Shown: positions 6,169-13,159 of the stretch, one piece after another
How the letters are laid out: each line of letters starts with the position of its first letter
Numbering within the stretch: the first letter of the stretch is position 1
Source: Leyella stercorea DSM 18206
GTDB lineage: Bacteria > Bacteroidota > Bacteroidia > Bacteroidales > Bacteroidaceae
DNA length: 34,286 nucleotides
Assembly: GCF_000235885.1 (NCBI RefSeq)
Contig: NZ_JH379441.1
Location: 45,219-79,504 of the forward strand
Reading direction: 5' to 3'
Notes under the pieces: generated by a model
Seen by the model: only the letters and a program-made list of their open reading frames with translations
What the model was told of the DNA's origin: nothing
Databases searched by the model: none
Position numbers and translations under genes: made by a program

Positions 6169-7212
6169 ATGCACAAGATTTTCCTCTCTCTGCTGCTCTC
6201 CGTGGCAGCCTTCACCTCCACATACGCTTACGACTGGCTCGCACACATCGACGACGACCGCCGTGTGTGTCGTCTCTCCATACCTGGCACTCACGATGCT
6301 TGCACCGGCTACGGCTTCCTGCCGCAGGACACATTAGCAGGCAACTACATCGCACGCACACAGGAACTGAACATCAGCGAGCAGTGGGCAGCCGGCGTGC
6401 GCGCATTTGACCTACGCCCCGATGTGCGCGAGGAAAAGCCCACCAAGTCGTCAAAGAAAGCAAAGGAAACAAAGCGCACATTACAGATTTACCACGGCGA
6501 GTTTGCCACACAGCAAACCTTCAACGGGGTGTTCAACGTGCTGCGCGACTCACTTCAAGCCCACCCCACCGAGTTTGCCATCATAATCATGCAACACGAA
6601 CGCTCTGCCAATCGCGACGGAAGCACATGGGAGGCGATGGTCGACTACGCATTGGCGGAGAATAGCGACCTGATTGTCGACTTTCGACCAGACCTCACCG
6701 TGGGACAGTTGCGTGGCAGAATACTCGTACTGAGTCGCGACACATACCGACCAACACCGCGAGGCGGATACATCAAGGGGTGGCACTTCGATGCCGAGGT
6801 CGACTGGCGGAAACCTGCCACCATACGCGGATACGCAATGGAGGGTACACTCTGCGTGCAGGACTTCTACAACATGACCTGGGAGGGCGGCACGACGGCG
6901 AAGCTGGAGGCGATAGAACGCCTGCTGAAGGTGGCAAACAGCGAAGAGGTGGCGAAGCAGTACCCCAATATGTGGTTCATCAACCACACATCGGGCTTCA
7001 AATACACCTCCACGGAGTTCACCAAAGAACCCGTATCCACAAGTGAGGGCTATCGCGCCAACGCTGCCGACACAAACAAGTTCCTCGCCGAACGCATAAA
7101 AGGACACATGACAACCGGACTCGTGATGATGGACTTCGCCGGAGTAGACCGCTCGGGCAATTACGACGTGATGGGCAAAAGACTCGTGCAGGCTGTAATA
7201 AACAGCAACTAA
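6169..7212 (+). CDS. Secreted PI-PLC X-domain phosphodiesterase
   Basis: A 347-residue protein with a signal peptide (1-19, ending TYA) followed by a phosphatidylinositol-specific phospholipase C X domain. LSIPGTHDACT carries the first catalytic His (His42), GVRAFDLRPDV the conserved Arg/Asp strand, and IYHGEF the second His (His109). EFAIIIMQHE follows as in the family. Bacterial members cleave phosphatidylinositol without calcium to a cyclic inositol phosphate. A Lys-rich insert (about 90-103) lies between the two His blocks. The open frame begins at 6100, inside the promoter region, so the later ATG with a proper signal peptide is preferred. The exact substrate is not determined by sequence. 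Confidence 0.88.
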   Translation: MHKIFLSLLLSVAAFTSTYAYDWLAHIDDDRRVCRLSIPGTHDACTGYGFLPQDTLAGNYIARTQELNISEQWAAGVRAFDLRPDVREEKPTKSSKKAKETKRTLQIYHGEFATQQTFNGVFNVLRDSLQAHPTEFAIIIMQHERSANRDGSTWEAMVDYALAENSDLIVDFRPDLTVGQLRGRILVLSRDTYRPTPRGGYIKGWHFDAEVDWRKPATIRGYAMEGTLCVQDFYNMTWEGGTTAKLEAIERLLKVANSEEVAKQYPNMWFINHTSGFKYTSTEFTKEPVSTSEGYRANAADTNKFLAERIKGHMTTGLVMMDFAGVDRSGNYDVMGKRLVQAVINSN

Positions 7213-7216
7213 TGTG

Positions 7217-7224
7217 TAACTTTG
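7217..7224 (+). promoter_or_regulatory. Promoter -7 box for the flippase gene
   Basis: TAACTTTG lies 19 nt upstream of the flippase ATG, starting 4 nt after the PI-PLC stop codon. No -33 match is seen. The leader would be only about 13 nt. Confidence 0.5.
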
Positions 7225-7243
7225 CAGACGAAAGTAAACGAAT

Positions 7244-8683
7244 ATGGAAACTCTAAAGGAAAAGACGGCAAAGGGACTACTCTGGGGCGGACTCAACAGT
7301 GGGGTGCAACAGGTGGTGGGATTGGCGTTCGGCATCGTATTGGGACGCCTGTTAGCGCCGTCCGACTATGGCATGATGGCGATGATAAGCATTTTCTCGC
7401 TCGTAGCCACCGCACTGCAAGACAGCGGTTTCCGTACCGCACTCACCAATCTCAAAGACCCACGACCGGAGGATTACAACTCGGTGTTTTGGTTCAACAT
7501 CGTTGTTGCCACTACATTATACACCCTGCTCTTCTTCGCTGCGCCACTCATCGGCGACTACTACCACACGGAGCGCGTCGTACCGCTCTGCCGCTACGCC
7601 TTCCTGAGCATCATCATCGCCTCATTAGGCACAGCACAGTCGGCTTATCTCTTCAAACACCTGAAGGCGAAGCAGCAGGCTGCCGCAGGGGCTATCGCCG
7701 TCATCACATCGAGTCTCGTGGGCGTGGGCATGGCGTTCGCAGGCGCAGCCTACTGGTCGCTCGCCACGCAGGGACTGGTGTATGTGTCGATAAACACCTT
7801 CTTCCAGTGGCACTTCTCGCCCTGGCGACCCACCATACACGGCATCTCGTTTGCTCCCGTGCGACGGATGTTCCGCTTCTCGTGCAAGATTCTCGCCACA
7901 ACGATAATGACACACGTGAACAACAACGTGCTGAACATACTCTTAGGCCACTACTTCTCACCGCGCGACACAGGCAATTACAACCAGGCGTACCAATGGA
8001 ACACGAAGTGCTACTCGCTGGTGCAGAGCATGGTGGCGCAGGTAGCGCAACCGGTGCTCGTAAGCCTGGGCAACGAGCCGGGCAGACAGACCGATGTGTT
8101 TCGCAAGATGATGCGCTTCACGGCGTTCATAGCCTTCCCGTTGTTATTAGGCTTCGGACTGGTGGCTAAGGAGTTCATCGTGATAGCCATCGGCGAGAAG
8201 TGGCTCGCATCGGCAGAACTGATACAGATACTGTGCATAGCTGGTGCCACAATGCCCATCGCTACACTGTTCTCTAACATGATTATCTCGAAAGGCAAGT
8301 CGGGCACCTTCTTCTGGTGTACGTTCTCGCTCGGCGTAGTGCAAATTGCGACGATGATACTCATCTGGCAACAAGGCATCGTGCGCATGGTGCAGGTGTA
8401 CACCATACTCAACGTGCTATGGCTCGGCGTGTGGCTCTTCTTTGTGCGCCGTCTCACAGGCTACGGTTTCCGCATGTTCTTCTGCGACGTTATGCCGTTC
8501 GCACTCACAGCCACTGCCGTGATGACCGCCACACACTACGCCACACTGCCCATCGAAAACCTCTGGCTGCTGTTGTTGACACGCTTCGTGCTCGCCGTAG
8601 CTCTTTACTACATAGTGATGAAGGTGGCACGCGTGAAGATACTCGCCGAGTGCGAGCAATTCGTGCGTAGGAGAAAGAAGTAG
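7244..8683 (+). CDS. Polysaccharide flippase (MOP superfamily, WzxC-like)
   Basis: A 479-residue integral membrane protein with about 12-14 hydrophobic helices. Its N-terminus (KGLLWGGLNSGVQQVVGLAF, then LGRLLAPSDYGMMAM) is typical of the lipopolysaccharide/O-antigen exporter branch of the MOP superfamily, which flips lipid-linked glycans across the inner membrane. The GNYNQAYQW segment near residue 245 is also typical. The C-terminus is basic (RRRKK) and cytoplasmic. No glycosyltransferases or other capsule genes are adjacent, so the glycan it serves must be made elsewhere. Confidence 0.88.
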   Translation: METLKEKTAKGLLWGGLNSGVQQVVGLAFGIVLGRLLAPSDYGMMAMISIFSLVATALQDSGFRTALTNLKDPRPEDYNSVFWFNIVVATTLYTLLFFAAPLIGDYYHTERVVPLCRYAFLSIIIASLGTAQSAYLFKHLKAKQQAAAGAIAVITSSLVGVGMAFAGAAYWSLATQGLVYVSINTFFQWHFSPWRPTIHGISFAPVRRMFRFSCKILATTIMTHVNNNVLNILLGHYFSPRDTGNYNQAYQWNTKCYSLVQSMVAQVAQPVLVSLGNEPGRQTDVFRKMMRFTAFIAFPLLLGFGLVAKEFIVIAIGEKWLASAELIQILCIAGATMPIATLFSNMIISKGKSGTFFWCTFSLGVVQIATMILIWQQGIVRMVQVYTILNVLWLGVWLFFVRRLTGYGFRMFFCDVMPFALTATAVMTATHYATLPIENLWLLLLTRFVLAVALYYIVMKVARVKILAECEQFVRRRKK

Positions 8684-8732
8684 AACCTACAACAGAACCG
8701 AAATCGTCAGTACTTTAATTTCTTTAACTTCC

Positions 8733-8769
8733 TGCACGTGCAAAATTTCAGTTAATAATTGTAACTTTG
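8733..8769 (+). promoter_or_regulatory. upp promoter with a palindrome at the -33 position
   Basis: TAACTTTG (8762-8769) is a good -7 box 22 nt before the upp start. In place of a TTTG -33 element, 19 nt upstream, is the perfect 10 bp palindrome TGCACGTGCA (8733-8742), which might be a regulator site. Confidence 0.55.
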
Positions 8770-8790
8770 CTCAGTTTAAACTTAAACAAT

Positions 8791-9447
8791 ATGGAAATAA
8801 TCGACTTTAGCAAGCAAAACTCTATCATCAACAAGTACATGGCGGAAATGCGCGACAAAGACTATCAGTCAAACCGCCTCCTGTTCCGCAATAATATAAT
8901 GCGCGTAGGCGAGCTCATCGCTTACGAACTCAGCAAGACTCTCGACTATGAGACACGCGACGTGCAGACTCCGCTCGGCACAGCAAAGGTGAACGTGCCT
9001 ACCGACAAACTCGTGCTCGGCACAATCTTCCGCGCTGGCCTGCCATTCCATCAGGGTTTCCTCAATATCTTCGACCACGCCGGTAACGCCTTCGTGAGCG
9101 CATACCGCGAGTACGAGGACAAGGAACACACAAAGGTGGGCATACACGTGGAGTATCTCGCTACACCCGACCTGAACAATGCCACACTGCTCATCGTCGA
9201 CCCAATGCTCGCCACCGGCGGTTCAATGGAGATGGGCTATAAGGCTCTGCTCACCAAGGGCACACCGAAAAAGGTGCACGTAGTGTGCGTAATGGCTTCG
9301 CCAGAGGGCATCGAACATATCCGTAAGACATTCCCTGAGGACACCACCATCTGGTGCGCAGCTATCGACAACGGACTGAACGAGCACAAATATATCGTGC
9401 CTGGCTTCGGCGACGCAGGCGACCTGTGCTACGGCGGAAAGATCTAA
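8791..9447 (+). CDS. upp: Uracil phosphoribosyltransferase
   Basis: A 218-residue type I phosphoribosyltransferase that makes UMP from uracil and PRPP for pyrimidine salvage in the cytoplasm. The PRPP-binding loop VDPMLATGGS is at 136-145, and ILRAGLPF-like FRAGLPFHQG at about 80-90. The C-terminal PGFGDAGDLCYGG motif, which binds uracil, is complete. The frame is open 24 nt upstream, but that part overlaps the -7 box, so the ATG at 8791 is used. Confidence 0.93.
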   Translation: MEIIDFSKQNSIINKYMAEMRDKDYQSNRLLFRNNIMRVGELIAYELSKTLDYETRDVQTPLGTAKVNVPTDKLVLGTIFRAGLPFHQGFLNIFDHAGNAFVSAYREYEDKEHTKVGIHVEYLATPDLNNATLLIVDPMLATGGSMEMGYKALLTKGTPKKVHVVCVMASPEGIEHIRKTFPEDTTIWCAAIDNGLNEHKYIVPGFGDAGDLCYGGKI

Positions 9448-9485
9448 AGACTTTCAGGGAGCACCCCAAGTAACAATATATAAAT

Positions 9486-10049
9486 ATGTATAGGATAACA
9501 AGAATAGCTATTGCGTTGTGCGCATTAATCTTCGCTGCTTGCACCGATGCCGACTTCGAGTACGCCTCGGAACGTTGCACCTTCTTTTTCAACAATGGGG
9601 TGTATCAGGATGCCACGCTGCAAAGTGCGCTCAACCCCATGTCGCCAGGTGTGTTCTGCAACATCTATGAGGGTACAGAGAGCGGCAGACGCTTCATCTA
9701 CTTCGCCAACAACCAAAGACAGAGCAGCAGACAAGAGCCTGCAGGCGAGGACGCACGCCGCACCTTCACCCTCGGGCTATACAACAAAAGCGGCATCATT
9801 GTGGGCTTCAGCAATCTTAGCTCACCCGCCACGCTATACATATACGACAGTCAGTGCCCCAACTGCTACTACGAGACGCAAACCATGAGCCACCGCTTAA
9901 CAATGGACACTCGCGGCTTTGCCACCTGCCCCACCTGTAAGCGCCAATACGACCTCAACAACCGTGGCATCACCTCAAACGGAAAGAAGCTCCTGCGCTA
10001 TCGCGGAAGTACCACCGGACCCTTGGGAGTGCTCTCGGTTAGCAATTAA
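9486..10049 (+). CDS. Lipoprotein with two CxxC pairs, possibly Rieske-like
   Basis: A 187-residue protein with a lipoprotein signal (LIFAAC, lipidated Cys19). The C-terminal half contains CPNC (124-127) and CPTC (148-151) followed by KRQYDLNNRG and KKLLRYRG. The order (a strand, a Cys pair, about 20 residues, a second Cys pair, then YDL-x-x-x-G and L-x-x-Y) resembles the Rieske iron-sulfur fold, but with Cys where Rieske proteins have His. It could bind iron or zinc, or the Cys residues could form disulfides. I do not recognise a named family. It follows upp by 38 nt and may be co-transcribed. Confidence 0.7.
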   Translation: MYRITRIAIALCALIFAACTDADFEYASERCTFFFNNGVYQDATLQSALNPMSPGVFCNIYEGTESGRRFIYFANNQRQSSRQEPAGEDARRTFTLGLYNKSGIIVGFSNLSSPATLYIYDSQCPNCYYETQTMSHRLTMDTRGFATCPTCKRQYDLNNRGITSNGKKLLRYRGSTTGPLGVLSVSN

Positions 10050-10103
10050 GCAAAGGTTAGCAAAGGCTTAGTTGGCTTAAAGAGGCTTAGAACGGCTTAA
10101 ACG
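10050..10103. repeat. Phased short repeats of GGCTTA with a 9-11 nt period
   Basis: GCAAAGGTTA and GCAAAGGCTTA are followed by GGCTTA starting at 10065, 10074, 10084 and 10094. The near-10 nt spacing places the motif on one face of the DNA helix. It starts immediately after the lipoprotein stop codon. Confidence 0.7.
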
Positions 10104-10177
10104 CACCCTAACCACCCCAAAAACTTGCACAGACATAGGGCATGTGTGCAGCCAAATCGCCTTTTTATGGTAAAATA

Positions 10178-10209
10178 TTTGTCTATTTAATAAAAAAGTT
10201 GTTCCTTTG
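10178..10209 (+). promoter_or_regulatory. acpP promoter
   Basis: TTTG (10178-10181), a 20 nt spacer and TTCCTTTG (10202-10209) fit the Bacteroidetes -33/-7 pattern, with one mismatch in the -7 box. The acpP start is 53 nt downstream. Confidence 0.6.
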
Positions 10210-10262
10210 CATCCGCATTAAATTAGAAATCAATATTATAAACATTTTAAAAATTAAAAATT

Positions 10263-10496
10263 ATGTCAGAAATCGAATCAAAAGTAAAGGCTATTATCGT
10301 TGACAAACTCGGTGTAGATGAGGCAGACGTTAAGCCAGAAGCAAGCTTCACAAACGACCTCGGTGCAGACTCTCTCGACACAGTTGAGCTCATCATGGAG
10401 TTCGAGAAGGAGTTTGGCGTAAACATCCCTGACGATCAGGCAGAGAAAATCTCTACAGTTGGCGATGCTATCGCTTACATCGAGAACGCAAAATAA
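10263..10496 (+). CDS. acpP: Acyl carrier protein
   Basis: A 77-residue acidic four-helix protein. Ser37 in the DSLDTVEL motif is the phosphopantetheine attachment site, and the length and flanking residues ([19 protein letters not shown]) are typical. It carries growing acyl chains for fatty acid synthesis in the cytoplasm. It is first in a cluster with fabF and rnc. A strong nested hairpin with a T-run separates it from fabF, which should give more acpP than fabF transcript. Confidence 0.97.
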   Translation: MSEIESKVKAIIVDKLGVDEADVKPEASFTNDLGADSLDTVELIMEFEKEFGVNIPDDQAEKISTVGDAIAYIENAK

Positions 10497-10504
10497 ATAA
10501 ACCG

Positions 10505-10594
10505 ATGGTTTATAGTTTATGGTATGCACAACCATAACAAACATTCTTTGTTATAATTCCATTGCGCGCCATAAACCATAAACCATTTTTTTTT
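10505..10594 (+). terminator. Nested hairpin terminator/attenuator between acpP and fabF
   Basis: The outer arms ATGGTTTATAGTTTATGG (10505-10522) and CCATAAACCATAAACCAT (10569-10586) pair with one mismatch, and nine T (10586-10594) follow. Inside them is a second perfect hairpin, ATAACAAA (10534-10541) with TTTGTTAT (10547-10554). It ends 16 nt before the fabF start. No promoter is visible after it, so fabF and rnc probably depend on read-through. Confidence 0.8.
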
Positions 10595-10610
10595 GACATT
10601 TTTCAGTTAC

Positions 10611-11873
10611 ATGGAATTAAAAAGAGTAGTAGTAACAGGTCTTGGCGCAGTAACTCCGATTGGCAATAATCCAGAAGAAACATGGAACAACATGCTCAAC
10701 GGCGTAAGTGGCGCAGCACCTATTACATTGTTTGACGCTTCTTCGTTCAAGACACAATTCGCTTGCGAAGTGAAAAACCTTAAGGTCAACGACTACATCG
10801 ACCGCAAGGAAGCACGCAAGATGGACCGCTACGCACAGCTCGCTATCATCGCAGCTATGCAGGCAATGCAGGACAGCGGTTTAAATCTCGACGAAGAAGA
10901 TAAGAACCGCATCGGCGTAATCTACGGCGTAGGCATCGGTGGTATCAAGACCTTCGAGGAAGAGGTGGGCTACTGGGCAACACACCAGGAGCTCGGTCCG
11001 AAATTCAACCCCTTCTTCATTCCGAAGATGATTGCCGACATCGCAGCCGGACACATCTCTATTATGTACGGTCTTCACGGCCCCAACTTTGCCACAACAT
11101 CGGCTTGCGCTTCTTCTACAAACGCACTCGCCGACGCATTCAACCTAATCCGCTTGGGTAAGGCAAACGTAATCGTAAGCGGTGGTGCAGAGGCTGCCAT
11201 CACACCTAGCGGCGTAGGCGGCTTCAACGCAATGCACGCCCTCTCTACACGCAACGACGACCCAGAGCACGCTTCACGTCCGTTCAGCGCATCACGCGAC
11301 GGCTTCATCATGGGCGAAGGTGCTGGCTGCCTCATCCTCGAGGAGCTGGAGCACGCTAAGGCACGCGGAGCGAAGATATACGCCGAGATGGTTGGCGAAG
11401 GCATGTCTGCCGACGCACACCACATCACAGCATCACACCCGGAAGGACTCGGTGCTTGCCTCGTTATGCAGAATGCACTCGAGGACGCAGGCATGAAGCC
11501 AGAGGATATCGACTACATCAACGTACACGGTACATCAACACCTGTAGGCGACATCTCTGAGGCAAAGGCAATCAAGCAGGTGTTCGGCGAAGCAGCTTAC
11601 AAGCTCAACATCAGTTCAACAAAATCAATGACTGGTCACCTCCTCGGTGCTGCCGGAGCTGTCGAGGCACTCGCATCAGTGCTCGCAGTGAAGAACGACA
11701 TCATCCCGCCAACTATCAACCACGTTGAAGGCGACGAGGACCCAGAAATCGACTATACACTCAACTACACGTTCAACAAGGCTGAGAAGCGCGAGGTACG
11801 TGCAGCACTGAGCAACACGTTCGGTTTCGGTGGACACAACGCATGTGTAATATTCAAGAAATATGCTGAGTAA
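10611..11873 (+). CDS. fabF: 3-oxoacyl-[acyl-carrier-protein] synthase II
   Basis: A 420-residue condensing enzyme that adds two carbons from malonyl-ACP in fatty acid elongation. The thiolase-fold catalytic triad is visible: Cys166 in TTSACASSTN, His306 in VHGTSTPVGD, and His343 in MTGHLLGAAG. The length is normal. The frame extends six codons upstream into the terminator T-run; MELKRVVVTG is the standard start. Its last 11 bases overlap the start of rnc, so translation of the two is probably coupled. Confidence 0.96.
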   Translation: MELKRVVVTGLGAVTPIGNNPEETWNNMLNGVSGAAPITLFDASSFKTQFACEVKNLKVNDYIDRKEARKMDRYAQLAIIAAMQAMQDSGLNLDEEDKNRIGVIYGVGIGGIKTFEEEVGYWATHQELGPKFNPFFIPKMIADIAAGHISIMYGLHGPNFATTSACASSTNALADAFNLIRLGKANVIVSGGAEAAITPSGVGGFNAMHALSTRNDDPEHASRPFSASRDGFIMGEGAGCLILEELEHAKARGAKIYAEMVGEGMSADAHHITASHPEGLGACLVMQNALEDAGMKPEDIDYINVHGTSTPVGDISEAKAIKQVFGEAAYKLNISSTKSMTGHLLGAAGAVEALASVLAVKNDIIPPTINHVEGDEDPEIDYTLNYTFNKAEKREVRAALSNTFGFGGHNACVIFKKYAE

Positions 11874-13095
11874 TCTCATCGACAGAATGAAGCTCCCTTT
11901 CCGCAAGGACAAGGAGCTTTATTTGTCTTTACGCAAAATCATAGGCTTATACCCACACGACATTAGCTATTACAAACTCGCGCTGATGCACAAGAGCATG
12001 TACAAGCGCAATGCGAAGGGCAAGCCCGTGAACAACGAGCGACTGGAGTTTCTCGGCGATGCCGTGCTCGACGCTACCGTTGGCGACATTGTCTACCGCC
12101 ACTTCCCCGGCAAACGCGAGGGCTTCCTCACCAACACTCGCTCAAAACTCGTACAGCGCGACACGCTCAACCGACTGGCACAGGAGATGGGCATCAACCA
12201 ACTCATCCTCTCAAGCGGACGCTCACAATCGCACAACTCATACATGGGCGGCAACGCTTTCGAGGCTCTCGTAGGAGCCATATACCTCGACCGCGGCTAT
12301 GATGCCTGCATGAAGTTCATGCGCAAACGAATACTGACACAAATGATAAACATCGACAAGGTTGCTTATAAGGAAGTGAACTTCAAGAGCAAGCTCATCG
12401 AATGGAGTCAGAAGAACCGTGTGCGCATCGACTTCAAGTCGATTCTGGAGGAGAAAGATAAGACAGGTTCACCCGTGTTCATCTATCGTGTGATGCTCGA
12501 AGGTGTGGAAGGCTGCGACGGCAAGGGATACAGCAAAAAGGAGAGTCAGCAGCTCGCCTCTAAGCTCACACTGGAGAAGCTCCGCCGCGAACCGCAGTTC
12601 ATCGACCAAGTGTTCGCTGCTAAGACCAATCGCACAAAGATGGAGGAGGAACCAGTGGAGAACGTACCGTCGACAGAACAACCAGACGATTTTATCATAG
12701 TAAGCTCAGGAATGGAGATAGAGGCAGAAAGCTCTGGTGCTTCAAATGGTTCTAATTCAGATAGTGATTATAGAGGTTCTATAAGTTCTAGAAATTCTAG
12801 TGATTCTAGAAACTCTAGTGATTCTAGAGAATCTAGCGATTCTAATGACTCTAATAATTCCAAGGCTAAGCGCAACCGCCGCTCACCGATGTACCGCAAA
12901 GACGAAGCAGCCGAAGCAGCTACAGCCACGAAAACAGAGGCAACAAAATCCGTAGAGCCCGTTTCTTCAAAACTGACTTCAGCCGACCTCAACCTCTCTG
13001 ACGAAGACTTCGACCTCAGCCATATCTCGGCTAAGGAACAGACTCGAGAGGAAATCATCGCTGCTGCAGAAGCGGCAGCGTTCGGAGATGCATAA
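11863..13095 (+). CDS. rnc: Ribonuclease III with a long Ser/Asp/Asn-rich C-terminal tail
   Basis: A 410-residue double-strand-specific endoribonuclease used in rRNA and mRNA processing. The RNase III signature NERLEFLGDAVLD (58-70) and the second metal-binding block FEALVGAIYLD (133-143) are intact, and a dsRNA-binding domain spans about 173-243. The remaining 165 residues are absent from typical short enzymes: an acidic linker, a Ser/Asp/Asn/Arg tract (about 292-335) encoded by 18 bp DNA repeats, a basic KAKRNRR patch, and an Ala/Glu/Asp-rich end. The tail looks disordered. The start overlaps fabF by 11 nt; an ATG eight codons later is possible. Confidence 0.92.
   Translation: MLSNLIDRMKLPFRKDKELYLSLRKIIGLYPHDISYYKLALMHKSMYKRNAKGKPVNNERLEFLGDAVLDATVGDIVYRHFPGKREGFLTNTRSKLVQRDTLNRLAQEMGINQLILSSGRSQSHNSYMGGNAFEALVGAIYLDRGYDACMKFMRKRILTQMINIDKVAYKEVNFKSKLIEWSQKNRVRIDFKSILEEKDKTGSPVFIYRVMLEGVEGCDGKGYSKKESQQLASKLTLEKLRREPQFIDQVFAAKTNRTKMEEEPVENVPSTEQPDDFIIVSSGMEIEAESSGASNGSNSDSDYRGSISSRNSSDSRNSSDSRESSDSNDSNNSKAKRNRRSPMYRKDEAAEAATATKTEATKSVEPVSSKLTSADLNLSDEDFDLSHISAKEQTREEIIAAAEAAAFGDA
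12778..12867 (+). repeat. Five 18 bp tandem repeats inside rnc
   Basis: Units start at 12778, 12796, 12814, 12832 and 12850, of the form TCTAGTGATTCTAGAAAC, and code for SSDSRN-type hexapeptides. The first and last units are degenerate. Six CTAG tetranucleotides lie within about 45 bp, and the tract is much more AT-rich than the rest of rnc. Confidence 0.85.
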
Positions 13096-13101
13096 CAATA
13101 A

Positions 13102-13134
13102 AGTTTGGTGCAGTTATCTCAACTGCACCAAACT
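13102..13134. repeat. Hairpin related to the 108 bp element ends
   Basis: A perfect 14 bp stem, AGTTTGGTGCAGTT with AACTGCACCAAACT, encloses the loop ATCTC. Its core GGTGCAGTT/AACTGCACC differs from the element hairpin GGTGCACTT/AAGTGCACC by one compensated base pair. It lies between rnc and the GH84 gene. No T-run follows, so it is not a standard terminator. Confidence 0.75.
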
Positions 13135-13159
13135 ATTTACCCCTATACACCTAACAACT

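Noticed and set aside
7222-8169. A 315-codon plus-strand open frame inside the flippase gene
   Set aside because: It is out of frame with a clear membrane protein, rich in Arg and His, and has no motif.
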